Of a DNA stretch of 64,000 nt, positions 1-11,625 are shown in pieces. The translations under genes were made by a program, and so were the position numbers. Origin of the DNA: Akebia trifoliata (taxonomy: Eukaryota; Streptophyta; Magnoliopsida; Ranunculales; Lardizabalaceae). The notes under the pieces were generated by a model. The model did not search any database. It worked only from the letters and a program-made list of their open reading frames with translations, and was not told the origin of the DNA. Position 1 is the stretch's first letter. The number at the start of each line of letters is the position of its first letter. The stretch lies in contig CM030710.1 in NCBI GenBank assembly GCA_017979445.1, positions 17,656,248-17,720,247 on the forward strand, written 5' to 3'.

Positions 1-444
1 GCACAATTGCATAGGTCTCAACAGAAGTATAAAGCTCGCCATGACAAGCACCAAGTTCCATGCACATTCAAAGAGGACGACCTTGTTGGTTGTGTCTTGG
101 CAAGGAACCGTTGCATGGTGAAGGCAAGAAACTCATGCCTATTCGCTATGGGCCGTTCCGAATTATCAAACAAATTGGTGCTAATGCCTTTCAACTTGAC
201 TTGCCGCCTTATATGCACATGTATTCAATCATCAATGTTGAATACTTGAAATTATTTGAACCATCACTCACTCCTTCATGATGACGCTAACAAAGACACT
301 CGTCTCCCATCGATTGATAATCTATGGATTGACCGTGTAGACCCTTTGAAGGAGGAATACATTCTCGAAAGGAAGGTGACAAAAATACAACGAGGTCAGT
401 ATGACTCTTTTCGTATTGGCAAAAAGAGACAACTACCTAGCTAG
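1..444 (+). pseudogene. Ty3/gypsy pol C-terminal remnant (integrase tail)
   Basis: The translation matches the end of a plant Ty3/gypsy polyprotein. In one frame it reads SQQKYKARHDKH (integrase C-terminal helix). From about base 90 it continues in a second frame with GEGKKLMPIRYGPFRIIKQIG and FQLDLPPYMHMYS, the usual integrase tail. A third frame (256-444) holds the end, with ILERKVTK and a QLPS-type terminus. At least two frameshifts separate the pieces, so it is not functional. The rest of the element lies left of the window; a polypurine tract and LTR follow directly downstream, in the right order for this strand. Family assignment to Ty3/gypsy is solid; the lineage is not resolved. Confidence 0.85.
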
Positions 445-524
445 TCCAAGTGATACAATCGAGACAGGGGGACCAAAACGTTCTCTCATTTACAGTTTTC
501 GATTTAGCAAGAGCTAAATCCCCT

Positions 525-1262
525 AAAAGAGGGGAGCCATGATTCAAGAGGATCTATATGCATAGTATAGTAAATTTGGCATAACTTTGTCATAGGGACT
601 CGGAATTCGACGATTCCAAAGGTGTTAGAAAGAAAACTCAGAGGGCTACGTGATCGAATGCCCAGAGGAATCAGAGAGCTACCCCTCTGAAATCACAGTC
701 AAAGTTGTACTTTCTATTTATAGAATCTTAGACCGCGAATAACTTTAATCCGATTGTGATTTTGAAGTTGTGGCAGAAGAGAGTTTTAACGTACTTAGGA
801 TTCTTAATCCAATTAGGAAGTAATTAGGACTTTACTATTTTTAGACTTACTATAAATAACATTTACTATTTATAGTAAGTACGCAATTAGAATAGAACTA
901 GGTTTTGTTTGTTCTTTCTTCTTTTATAAAAACCGTTGCAACTCCGTTTTGGAGAGAGAGATAAAAAAGTGGACACTTTATTCTTCTTCAACTATTTTAA
1001 TCTTGTTCTTCATTACCGAGGATTGTTTAGATTACTAGGGCTATCAATGGATCGGATCAGACCTGAAATTTGAACTAACCATTAATGAGATTAGTCTTGA
1101 ATCACTTATATCAATGTGTTTGAGATACATAAATGATTTATATCTTATCTAACATTTAAAATGACAAATCCAATAGGGTCCAGGTCCAAAATTTTCCATC
1201 AGATTGGTACAAATCCAATCTGAACTCGATCCATTGATAGTCCTAGTCTCCACCACATAACA
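525..1262 (+). repeat. Polypurine tract and 3' LTR of the left-edge gypsy element
   Basis: AAAAGAGGGGAGCCA at 525-539 is a polypurine tract. The LTR most likely starts at the TG at 540. A TATA-like TATAAATA lies near 852. The 3' end is uncertain; a CA near 1262 is a possible terminus. A small inverted-repeat element is inserted at 1038-1243. The start is well placed by the PPT, the end is inference. Confidence 0.5.
1038..1243. mobile_element. 206-bp MITE with inverted termini
   Basis: The left end GGGCTATCAATGGATCGG is answered at the right end by CGATCCATTGATAGTCC, giving terminal inverted repeats of about 16 bp. CTAG overlaps each end, so the exact target-site duplication is ambiguous. There is no coding capacity. 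It sits within the presumed 3' LTR of the left-edge gypsy element. Confidence 0.65.
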
Positions 1263-1979
1263 TAATTGATACCTCCCAAGGGGATCTCAACCTTTTTTGT
1301 GTTCTTTCCTCTCTTGGGCTTTCTACCCATCCTGATGTAGAACATCTTGCATTGGAATTCCTTGAAAAGAAAGATAGAAAGAAGAAAAATATTAATTCAT
1401 CTAGAACTAGGTCCACTCAATCATCCAAGATGCCAAATCCCAACCCAACCACACCTTTCTTATGGGCCTAATCTGAAGTCCAACTGATTGGGTTTTATCA
1501 ATTAAGATTTCTACTTATATCTTTTTAGTCCAAATAGTACTAGGAAAGTAGTTAAGAGTATTTTATTTAACGTACGTCTAGTTCCCCTAATTCAATTAGG
1601 AAAGAGTTTTTATTTGTTATTTTTAGATTAGGATTACTATTTCTTTTCCTTATTGAATAAGGAGGATTTCCCTATAAATAGAGACCTCCTAAGAGTATTG
1701 TAATTAATTCAATTATCAATTAAAATAAATATTTTTCTCTAAAATTTTATTGTTTTCTCTGCCTCTTGTGGAATCAAGAGTGTGTTCTCTTCTTCCTTGA
1801 ACAATCAACGATTTTATTCGCTTCCACTTCTTCACATCCCTAGTGATGACCTCAAGGGCTCCCCCACCATTGGCATCATACATTCTTGAAGCTGCCACTG
1901 TCTTCTCTAAAGATTCACTCGTGTTTCCTCGCTCTGGTGCCGTTTGACAACTAGTTTGCTACAATGACCGAAGCCAAAA
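1263..1979. other. Non-coding, LTR-like sequence
   Basis: No credible gene. 1480-1760 resembles the 780-1000 segment in layout and wording (AACGTAC, CTAATTCAATTAGG, then CCTATAAATAGAGACC), so it is probably a fragment of a related LTR with its TATA box on the plus strand. The remainder is unassigned. Confidence 0.4.
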
Positions 1980-2580
1980 CCATAACCCCTCGCCTATGTA
2001 ACCCTTGTGCAATCCATGGTTGAAATATGTTCATTAAAAAGAACAAACTTGTTTTTCTCGCCAATGTCAATGATGTTGAGCAACAAACCTGTGAATTGCA
2101 TCACATACTTAAAAATTGAATCTATGTGCCTCAATTGCTTTAGATGCTTCCTTGCCAGGTATTGTACATTTTGTGCCAAGAATTACCTTCTCAGCTTGCT
2201 CTTAAGGTCCTCCCATGTATGAATGGTACACAAACCTCATTCAATGTCGATCAACATCCTCTACCACCAAGACATCACACCATCCATGAAATACATGAAA
2301 GTCGCACACGATCATTCTCCCTCAACCTCAAGTTGAATGGCCTTGGAGTAAATAACTACTTGCCACATGAAGTTCACCAACTCTTTGGCATCCCAAGCAC
2401 CTCCATCTGGTCTTAGTTATAGGAACATTACCAAGGCAACTTCCCTTTTTTTTTGACCCATTATCCACTGCCTTTTCCAAGACCATGACCTCTGCCTTGA
2501 CTACCTTTTGTTGTATAGCTAACCTTATTCTCATAGCTTCTTCTTGAAAGCTGCAGACAACATCTTGAGCCACTATTGGA
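1980..2580 (-). pseudogene. Decayed Ty3/gypsy gag fragment
   Basis: Minus-strand translation gives the retrotransposon gag core in broken frames. The upstream piece at 2328-2573 reads MAQDVVCSFQEEAMRIR, then GELHVASSYLLQGHST, resembling the coiled segment and the start of the capsid-like core. The downstream piece at 1994-2179 reads NVQYLARKHLKQLRHIDSI and KYVMQFTGLLLNI, the well-known gag block that precedes the zinc knuckle. Several stops and frame changes lie between, so this is dead. It is on the opposite strand to the pol remnant at 1-444 and is a separate element. Confidence 0.7.
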
Positions 2581-2896
2581 ATCTCAACATGTAAAATGGC
2601 ATAAACACACTAACCACTCTTCAGGCTCTACTACATGATTAAAGTTTCTTAACAATTTGTTGAATAGGGAAATCTCGGATTGCACAATAACCCTATGACA
2701 ACATATTACCTCACCTCTCTGTCATTTCTTTCTAAAGGATTTACTATTTAATTTGTTTGAATTACACACGTTATTTCTAACAACCACTGTTGTTACCAGA
2801 CAAAAAGATATGATTCATTGATCTTTTAGACATCTCAGGTGGAAAAACTCAATTCTTACAAATAATATTATATCAATAATGAAATTTATCACATAC
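2581..2896. other. Non-coding, probable intron 2 of the syntaxin gene
   Basis: AT-rich sequence immediately after the exon 2 donor (GTATGT on the minus strand, plus 2891-2896). I looked for the expected next SYP2 exon and did not find it here or further left in the window. Confidence 0.5.
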
Positions 2897-3270
2897 ATTA
2901 ACTTGGATACTGTGATCCGAATCACTCAACGCTTTAAGCTTAGCAGATGTCTCTTTCACTAACTGACCGATCCTTTGTCTCGTATTGTGCCTGAAGAATC
3001 CCAAAAACAAAAAAAATTATAGAAAGAGAGAACAAATTAATGGCCAAAACGAAGCTGAGACTGAGATAGAGATAGAGAGAGAGAGACTCACAGCTTCTGA
3101 CGATGATCGGGAGTATCTTTGGCGGTTCCAATAGCATCGACGAGTCGCCGGAATCCGGTAACAGCTGTGTTGATCTGGAAGATTCCGGCAGACACAGCTT
3201 GAGAGGGATTCTGAGACAAATTTCGGGCAGAGGAGAGTTTTCCGCCATTTTCGAGATCTTGGAAACTCAT
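2897..3270 (-). CDS. SYP2-type syntaxin (t-SNARE), exons 1-2 only; partial
   Basis: Exon 1 spans 3092-3270 (ATG at 3268-3270) and exon 2 spans 2897-2990. The junction keeps frame (exon 1 ends CT, exon 2 starts G), with donor GTGAGT, acceptor CAG and a second donor GTATGT. The start MSFQDLENGG, then SQAVSAGIFQINTAV and LVDAIGTAKDTP, is characteristic of plant SYP21/22/23 syntaxins. These are Qa-SNAREs of the prevacuolar compartment and vacuole that drive membrane fusion with VTI1, SYP5 and VAMP partners. Exon 2 continues HNTRQRIGQLVKETSAKL in the N-terminal Habc three-helix domain. Only about 91 of about 260-280 residues are present: the SNARE helix and tail anchor are missing. Either intron 2 is enlarged by transposons and the gene continues left of the window, or this is a truncated copy. 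An in-frame ATG at 3397-3399 would add 43 residues unlike the family, so I use 3270. Confidence 0.8.
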
Positions 3271-4534
3271 TTTTATCTTTTTCGTGGCAAAAATAGCCAA
3301 AACTGAAGAAGTGAAGGAGTTCCCCCTATGGGAAAGGGCAAGAGAAAGAAAATGAGTCAGGTGTTCTTCACTTCTTCTTGGCTGCCCAATCATGCCCAAT
3401 GACCACCGGCTATTCTTAATCTTAACTAAACTGTAAAGTGTAATTGTAATTTACAAATAGCTCCCTTGACAGTTGACTTCTAATTATGGGGTAGTAAAAT
3501 GATGGAAATTCAAATACCCTCCTCATCATCATCATCACCCTCCTCATCATCATCATCTTTCTATTGTTCCCCCCCCCCCCCCCCCTCACAAAATCCTTCA
3601 ATTTTTATAACAATAAATTTTCACTTTTTCAGTTGAAAATCAATCATCTTTGATCCTTGATTTATTTGGCGAAATCATTTAGTATGAAAATTTTATTTAT
3701 TTTCTTCTTATTTATTTAGAGGATGAACATTAATTAAATAATCAAATTATGCAGGAAACATTCAGAATTTTGTCACCAAATTCAAATGTTGAAAACGATG
3801 GATTTTTTTGAATTTCTTTTTATTAGTTCTCTCACTCATAAAAGACAACATTAAAAATTTATAATAAAAAAAAAAGAAAAAGAGTTACTATTGCCACACC
3901 AACTTTTGCTAATGACACACCAGCTGTATTATTTAATGATTTACCTAAGAATTGGTGTGGCAATATCAGTTCTCTTAAAATAAAACATATCTAGCTTTAA
4001 TATAGTTTATGAATATGACAGAATATATGGACTAAATCTTGACCCTGCATGTGGCAGGATTTAAGAGGGATTGCTAGCTGAGTTACTGCTTCTCAGAATA
4101 GAATAGAAGACCAAATGGTCAACTATTCCCATAGCCGGATGGGAAGTATATCCTCTAGGAGTAGTAGTTGATCGTGTCTATCACATTCCTTCTTACATAA
4201 ATAACTTGTTATTTTGCGTGGACTTTCCTTTAACTAACCGAAGATCAAAAGAGACTTGTCGATAATCCCCTTAATTAAAGAAAGAGGTTATGAATTTATG
4301 GAAGCTGTTAAAAAAGGTATTAGAATATAAATAGAGGAGAAAATAAGATCATTGAGAATCCCCTTAAACAAGAGAAAGGGTGACGAGCGTAGTTCAATTG
4401 AATAACGATTGTTTCCACAATGTTAATTCTTATTTCAACGTAAAAAGGTATTTGGTAAATATCACATTGATGCCTCAACCCAATAAAGGAAGACAGAATC
4501 CATCATTAAGTTCGAGATAAATTCAAGAAAATAC

Positions 4535-5416
4535 TGTTAGAATTTAGAGGGTAGAATTGGAAAATCTTTTAATATTCAATTAGTTTTAACCATATGGTAA
4601 ATCAATCTATTAACCATAAGGTATTTTAATCTCATATTTGGTTTATGGTTTATGGTTTATGTTTTATGCTTTTTACTTTATTGCTTTAAGTTTAGTTGAT
4701 AGTTTTGTTTTTGTCTTGAATAATTTTAGTTTCACATTGATTAAGAGAAGAAGTGATTTGCAATTCTTAAATAGTTGTGCTTCTAATAATTTTAAAAACG
4801 GATAAAAGTAGTGGGCGAGCTCACGCGCGCACACGGGGGGGGCCCAAGAGAAAAATCTAAGGTTCCAATTGGAATTTGGATCCTCCGGTCCGAAAATCTT
4901 AATGCGTGTACGCATGTACGACGTGCGAGCAAGGGGGGTGCAAAATCCGAGACTTACACCTCACGTTGGTGCGCGCAAATGCTAGTGTGTTTATTCTGAA
5001 CCAGCACAATGTGTCTGTTCGGAACCAGTTTATGACTGTTCTAAACAGTCACTTTCTCTTTTATTTATATCAAATGTTTAGTCGATTTAAGCCACTTGAT
5101 TTTCTCTGCTATTTTATATTTTCGAATATCAGTAATTTATTATTTGTTATGAAAGCACACAACATCGTCAAGTTCAAAGTTACATTCTAATTTAGAGTAC
5201 CCTTTTGAATACGTGGGTTGTTGAATCCTGCAGAACGAATGCCTACAGACTGTGGTACCGTAGCAGGGGCGAATTTCGTTTTAGGACAGTGCTTTGTGTA
5301 CGCCTCAACCATTTCTTTTTTAGGTAATATTTTTCTATTACATTCAATTTCAAAATTAAGATTTGTTCTAACTTCTTCTCTCTCTGCCATAAGAAATTAG
5401 TATTCAAAAAACAACA
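4535..5416. mobile_element. 882-bp solo LTR in duplication copy 1
   Basis: It starts TGTTAGAATTTAGAGGG and ends CAAAAAACAACA (TG...CA) and is flanked by perfect 5-bp target-site duplications AATAC (4530-4534 and 5417-5421). The segment is absent from the matching place in copy 2 (about 8770-8790), which serves as an empty site. No internal retrotransposon domain is present, so it is a solo LTR left by recombination. The family is not identified. Confidence 0.82.
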
Positions 5417-6444
5417 AATACGTCTACAATTTAATATACATACTTATTTATTTTTACGTTACCTAGACATCTCCCACACACTTTTTATTAATGTCTCCAA
5501 TTTTTTATAAAATTTTCAAACTTGGAGAAATTGAAAATCTGTACGATTCTCAAACTTTGATTTTAAAAAATGTCTATCTTTACGAAAAGGAAAAACAAAA
5601 AGGGTTGAAAGTCAATATCATCCCGAGTCAAATTTTGAAGCGGGCAGTCTACTTCAAAATTTGAAAAAACCCTCCTCATTATAAGAAATGTGGTGTTTTT
5701 AATTCAATTCATGCCTCTACATTTGCATCAAAATTCGAAATACCTCATTGGCAATGTCACGTGTAATTCAATAGAGAAGGTTCCTCCAAAATTTTGAAAC
5801 GGACTAGACATTTAAAATTTTTCTTCCCATCATCCCTCCTCCTCTTGATCAAATAATTCGGTTTGTCCTTTTCAAATGATGGGGCAAGAATTAATTGGTT
5901 GTGCAGCCAAATAATGTCGTTAAGTAACACTTGCACAATCAATCAGAATGATTGTAATTGATTGACAGTCGTTTAATCATTGTGTTGCAATACCATAGTT
6001 GATGGATGGTCTGGATCATTAGTTGCGGGGATGACATTTAAATTTTTTTGAGGAATTATATTGCGACATCAACTTTTGCTAAAAGCACCCCAATTCTTAT
6101 GAAATCACCCAAGAACTTTTAACACACGTCATGAGTGTTCTTAGTAAAAGTTCGCGTGGTAATAAAATCTCTCTTTATTTAAAGAAACCTATATTATGGG
6201 ATCGTCTCAACCACAAAGACACTTAGGCAATCGTCCTAGGCCGCACATTGATAAATATTTTTTTAAGATTTGAATCTTCTAGTAAGATTCAATGTCAACA
6301 CGTGACATCTTTTTGTTTTTTGATTAGGAGACTACATACATTGAGCTGCATGTCACGTAGAAAGTTGTTAGGAATACAAGGGCTTGTTCGTTATAACTTC
6401 TAATATCAATTTCAAAAATTTGTTTGACAGATGCAGAAGCCAAG

Positions 6445-7060
6445 GGCGTGTTTGGATACCAGGAGCAGAACTATTGTTCCAAAGAGTAGGAGCTGGAGTA
6501 CTCTGTGGAGGAGTTGGAAAAGTAATTCTGTGCAGAAAGGGCGTTTGGCAATCAACTCTGTGAAGTACTGACAGAAGTACTTTTGTGCTAGAAGTCTGTT
6601 TGGGAACCATACTGACTTCTCATGACTTCTAGAAAAAAGATCAGAATACCCTTATATTATACTAGTTACTGTTTTTTATTTTTTAGTATCATAATATGCC
6701 TTCAAACTATATTGTTTTTGACATTTTAACTATAAATATTAATATAATATAATATTTTAAATATTAAATATTAATATAATGTGTTTAAAACGGGGGTATT
6801 TTCGTAGAAAATTAATAAAATGGGGTATTTCGTAAAAAATTAATAAAGTTAGGGGTATTTCGGTAAAATGAGGCGTTAGAATATTACTCCTTGCAAGATG
6901 CGAAATTGAGAAGTAGGTTTTAGTGACTTTTTCATAAAGAGCAATTTTTTGCTTTTGCGAGGAGTAATTCTTCGAAAGAGTTGTTTATCTAAATTATCCA
7001 AACGACTTCTAACTCCCCGCAAGAGTCAGAAGTAGCCAATGAGTCCTATCCAAACGCCAT
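6445..7060. mobile_element. 616-bp MITE with GGCGTTTGGATA-type termini
   Basis: The left end GGCGTGTTTGGATA matches the inverted right end ATGGCGTTTGGATA. CCAAG flanks both sides (6440-6444, 7061-7065). Copy 2 of the duplication has the uninterrupted sequence GCCAAGAGTC near 18713, confirming the insertion and its borders. Non-coding; a hAT- or Harbinger-type non-autonomous element is possible but the superfamily is not fixed by these ends. Confidence 0.8.
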
Positions 7061-8979
7061 CCAAGAGTCTTGGAAGCTACGACCATGAAATACAGTTTTG
7101 AGTTGTTAAATTTTGACAAATTGCTCTTATACCTAGAAAAACTATCAAATAACATATTTTGATATCTAAAGATCACAATATTAAAATAATATTAATTAAT
7201 AAAAAAAATCAATTAATGTATTTTAAACTCCTAGCAAAAAGTGTCATCTAGACACAATTTCCATTCTACAAGAACGAGCCATGTACAATGCAGGAGCCGG
7301 TCCTCTATAGCTGATGTTCTATTCTAAAGAACTCCATATTGAAGGAAACTAACAATACAACCCTCTTGGATTTATAGTTTTGATAAGATTTTTTTTTTAA
7401 TTATGAAAAAAAGATCTTAGTTTTTTTTAGTTTATTCAATTGTTTGAAAATAGACACTTACTAACACCTAAATTTAAACGATTGGATGCAACCATCTTCA
7501 TGACCTGGCACACCCTCAAACATCGATAGGAGCCAAAGAGCGCCATATACTAATCTGACTATAGAGGATCTGTTCCCATAGAAAGCTGCTTTATTAGGTG
7601 TCACGTACTTTAAACTCCTTACCAAAAGGGCAAGGGAAAGAAAATGAGTCAGGTTCTTCAGTTCTTGGGTGCCCCATGCCCAATGACCACCGGCTATTCT
7701 TAACTAAACTGTAAAGTGTAATCGTAATTTACAAATAGCTCCCTTGACTGTTGACTTCTAATTATAGGGTAGTAAAATGATGGAAATACCCTCATCATCT
7801 CATCATCATCATTATCTTTCTATTGCTCCCCCCACAAAATCCTTCAATTTTTATAACAATAAATTTTCACTTTTTCCGCTGAAAATCAACCATCTTTGAT
7901 CCTTGATTTATTTGGTGAAATCATTTAGTATGAAAATTTTATTTATTTAGAGGATGAACATTAACTAAATAATCAAATTATGCATGAAACGTTCAGAATT
8001 TTGTCACCAAATTCAAATGTTGAAAACGATGGATTTTTTTGAATTTCTTTTTATTATTTCTCTCACTCATAAAAGAAAACATTAATAAAATAAAATTAAA
8101 AAAAAAAAAAGAGTTACTATATCAGTTCTCTTAAATAAAAAAAAAAACAAATCCAACCTTAATATAGTTTATGAATATGACAGAATATATGGACTAAATC
8201 TTGACCCTGCACGTGGCAGGATTTAAGAGGGATTGGAATGATAGGAGAAGTTTTGCTAACCTGAGTTACTGCTTCTCATAATAAAAGAGCAAATGGTCAA
8301 CTATTCCCATTGTCGGATAGGAAGTATATCCTCTAGGAGTAGGAGTACTTGATCGTGCCTATCACATTCTTTCTTAAATAAATAATTTCTTATTCTATGT
8401 GGACTTTCTTTTAATTAACCCGAAAATCAAAAGAGACTTGTCGAGAATCCTCTTAATTAAGGAAAGAGGTTACAAATCTAGGAAAGCCGTTAAGAAAGGT
8501 ATTAGAATATAAATAGAGGAGAAAATAGGATCATTGAGAATCCCCTTAAACAAGAGAAAGGACGACGATCCTATGGAAGCAATTAAGGAAGTAGCTTAAC
8601 CTATAAATAAAGGAGGGGACTTTTGAAGAGTAGTTCAATTGAATAACCATTATTTCCACAATGTTGATTCTTATTTCAACGTTTGAGGGTATTAGGTGAA
8701 TATCACACTGATGCCTCAACTCGATAGAGGAAGACGGATCCACCATTAAGTTCGAGATAAATTCAAAAAAATAGCTCTAAAATTTAGTATACATATTTAT
8801 TTATTTATTTATTGTTGTGTTACCTAGACATCTCCCACACACTTCTTGTTAATGTCTCCAATTTCTTATATAACTTTCAAATTTGGAGAAATTGAAAATC
8901 TATACGATTCTCAAACTTTGATTCTAAAAAATGTCTACTTTTACGGAAAGGAAAAAAAGGGGGGGGGGGGGGTTGAAGA

Positions 8980-9498
8980 TGTTTGCAATAACTATAAACA
9001 TAGTAGACATGGATCTAGGATTTGATCTTGAACAAAATAGAATAATCAAATCAAAAAGCAATAATTATAAAATACCTGGATTCGCTTTTCCGATTATCCG
9101 CGGAGAATACGTTAATCTTGATCTGCAAAGAATAGGTACACTACCCCAACTCTGCCTATACTTTTGGTGATGGGAACCTCTATCTCAATAATAGAATAAT
9201 CTATGTGTAGAGAAGGGGGGACGGCCACCTATTTATAATAGAGGATACTATATTTTCTACCCATCGTAGAATTCTAGTATTAGGTGAATACCACTTAAGT
9301 TTTGATAGGATGTTCACTAACCCATCATATTTGATGCTGGTAATCAATGCTAGACCACTAACATGGTTTCCAATTTTATCCTTAATGTTTTGAATAAATT
9401 ACAATCCAATATTTATATAAAATTTGTATATGTGAAAAGACCACAAAATAATTTTGATAACGAAAATAAATAAATAATAAATAATAATAATTCCAACA
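8980..9498 (-). repeat. 3' LTR of the copia element
   Basis: On the plus strand it begins TGTTTGCAATAAC and ends TAATTCCAACA. It corresponds position for position to 16416-16934. Being at the low-coordinate side of a minus-strand element, it is the 3' LTR. Confidence 0.95.
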
Positions 9499-9510
9499 AT
9501 CTCCCACTTG
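9499..9510 (-). other. Polypurine tract of the copia element
   Basis: Reverse complement reads CAAGTGGGAGAT directly before the LTR, the usual copia plus-strand priming site. About 600 bp of non-coding sequence (9511-10113) follows before the RNase H end. Confidence 0.8.
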
Positions 9511-10113
9511 GCCTTCACATATACCTTTTGTTTAGAAAACGACTCTCTGGATTGTTACCTTTTGATAATCGAGTGCACTCTTTTGAAAAACAATTGTTCA
9601 AAACAATTCAGATAATCTTTAACTGTCACCTTCATTCAAGGATACCACTAATGATGGATCATGGATGTAACAAAGTACTCATTTGTCGACCTTAAGACAG
9701 TTCCATGGTCTCAAAATTAGTACCATCAATAAATTCAAGAGTTTACCTTTACGTGAACTTTCTTTGTGGTATTAGGGTAATGTACAGCCTTCAATGTAGT
9801 CTGTATATACATTCCCTAGGTGTCCAGCTTCATACTCATCGTATGTCATTCTGATATCTTACTAGCAACCAGCTATGTGATATTCCATCACCTTTCTATC
9901 CAGAATGAAGACTTCATCAACGTGATGCCAAGTCACGTCTAGTCCAAGCATTTCTTTAATACTTTACGAGTACATCTACTCACAGGCAAACATAACATGT
10001 GTACACAATAATACATAAACAATGACTAGTCATAATTAATTTATTTAAGCAGCAATAAATAGTCTATCAAGAGTATAAATGAATCAAAAACAAACATAAA
10101 ACAAACTTAACAC

Positions 10114-10530
10114 TTAAATAACATGAACAAATGACATGATAACTCTCATACGAGTTACATGTTCTTTGAAAATCTTAGGCGGGAGTCCTTTTGTGAGAGG
10201 GTCAGCTATCATATTACCAGAATCTATCTTGGCAATCTCGATCAATCCTTCATGAACCTTTTCACATACTAAAAGGTACTTTATTTCGATGTGCTTGTTT
10301 CCTCTGGTCACTCTTTCATTCTTTGCAAAATCAGTAACAGCCTTGTTATCACAATAAATAACAATATGTTTATCAATGGAATCCACAATCTTTAATTCAC
10401 CGATAAAATTCTTCAACCAAACTGCTTGACGAGTTGCTTCATAACATCCAATAAACTCTGAATACATGGTCGAATATGTCAGAATGGTCTGTTTTGAACT
10501 TCTCCATGAGATAGCTCCATGCCCAAGCAT
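10114..10530 (-). pseudogene. Copia RNase H domain
   Basis: The minus-strand frame shows ISWRSSKQTILTYSTMYSEF, VIYCDNKAVTDFAKN and HIEIKYLLVCEKV, ending SGNMIADPLTKGLPP. This is the classic copia RNase H ending, with the CDN motif and the KHIEIKYHFVRE-like block. Family function is degradation of RNA in the RNA:cDNA hybrid. The block itself is open. It is separated from the RT part by stops and frame changes around 10530-10900, and usual residues such as the S of TYSSTEAEY are altered. Confidence 0.88.
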
Positions 10531-10703
10531 GAAAATATAACCTAAGTAGACTTCAAGCTATCATGACATCCAGCATGATCTGCATCAGAATAACCAACAA
10601 CTTGAAGCTCACTTGATCTTCTATATACTAACATAAAATCTTTTGTTCTCTGCAAATACTGAAGTACTTTCTTTACTACTCTCCAATGAGCAATACCGGG
10701 ATT

Positions 10704-11565
10704 CTACTGATATCTCCCAAGCATACCAACGATGTAACTGATATCGGGTCGGATGCAAATCATTGCATACATAAGATTATCGACTATTGAGGCATATTCT
10801 GATGCATTGACTTCCATCTTCTCAAACTTGTTCTTGGGACACTGATCTTGGCTGAATATATCTCCTTTTACCACATTTATCCATACCAAATCTTTTGAGC
10901 ACCTTTTCAATGTATGCCTTCTGTGACAAACCCAAAAATCCAGCTTGTCTATCTCTGTGAATTTTAATCCCTAAAATATATTGAGCATCCCCCATATCTT
11001 TCATATCAAAACTTTTTGACAGAAAATATTTTGTATCACATAAAAGATGAACATCATTGCTTGCCAGTAATATATCATCAACATAAAGTACAAAAATGAT
11101 GAATCGACTCCCACTCATCTTGAGATATATACACTTGTCGACGACATTTTCTTTAAATCCATATCCAGTCACCACCTGATCAAATTTCAAGTACCACTGT
11201 CTTGATGCTTATTTCAACCCATAAATTGATCTTTTCAGCTTGCAGACAATATGTTCTCTTTTATCAACTTTAAAACCATCAGGTTGTGCCATGTAAATCT
11301 CCTCATCCAGTTCACCATTCAGAAAAGCAGTTTTTACATCCATCTGATGTAAATCTAAATCATAGTGTGCCACTATCGCCAAGATGATCCTCAGTGAATC
11401 TTTAGAAGAAACTGGAAAATAAGTTTCACTGAAATCAATACCTGGCTTCTGCTTGAAACCTTTTGCTACAAGTCTGGCTTTAAACCTCTCTACCTTACCT
11501 TTTGAATCCCTTTTAGTTTTGAAAACCCATTTACATTCTATTATCTTACGACTTTTTGGAAGCAT
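10704..11565 (-). pseudogene. Copia reverse transcriptase domain (broken)
   Basis: 11209-11565 reads ECKWVFKTKRDSKG, RFKARLVAKGFKQ and MDVKTAFLNGELDEEIYM. 10822-11190 continues with FIIFVLYVDDILLASND, which carries the catalytic YVDD motif, and YILGIKIHRDRQ. 10704-10910 continues in another frame with the end of the palm/thumb region and SYIVGMLGRYQ. An in-frame stop lies near 11200 and a frameshift near 10840, so although the catalytic motif survives, no intact enzyme can be made. Confidence 0.9.
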
Positions 11566-11625
11566 CGTTAGTTCTCATACTTCATTCTTTTCCATAGATC
11601 TCAATTCTTCTTTCATTGCTTTCTA

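Larger units (their letters stand above)
3333..7623. repeat. Segmental tandem duplication, copy 1
   Basis: Copy 1 begins about 60 bp upstream of the syntaxin ATG (AAGGGCAAG...GAAAATGAGTCAGG) and matches copy 2 (7624-19254) segment by segment. Examples are CCAATGACCACCGGCTATTC, TATGGACTAAATCTTGACCC, ACCTAGACATCTCCCACACA and GGGATCGTCTCAACCACAAA. Two insertions occur only in this copy: a solo LTR (4535-5416) and a MITE (6445-7060). Without them it is about 2782 bp. No conserved open reading frame is shared by the copies, so the duplicated unit looks non-coding. Confidence 0.88.

Noticed and set aside
3271..3399. Upstream in-frame ATG for the syntaxin
   Set aside because: The added 43 residues do not resemble the family, whose proteins start at MSFQDLE.
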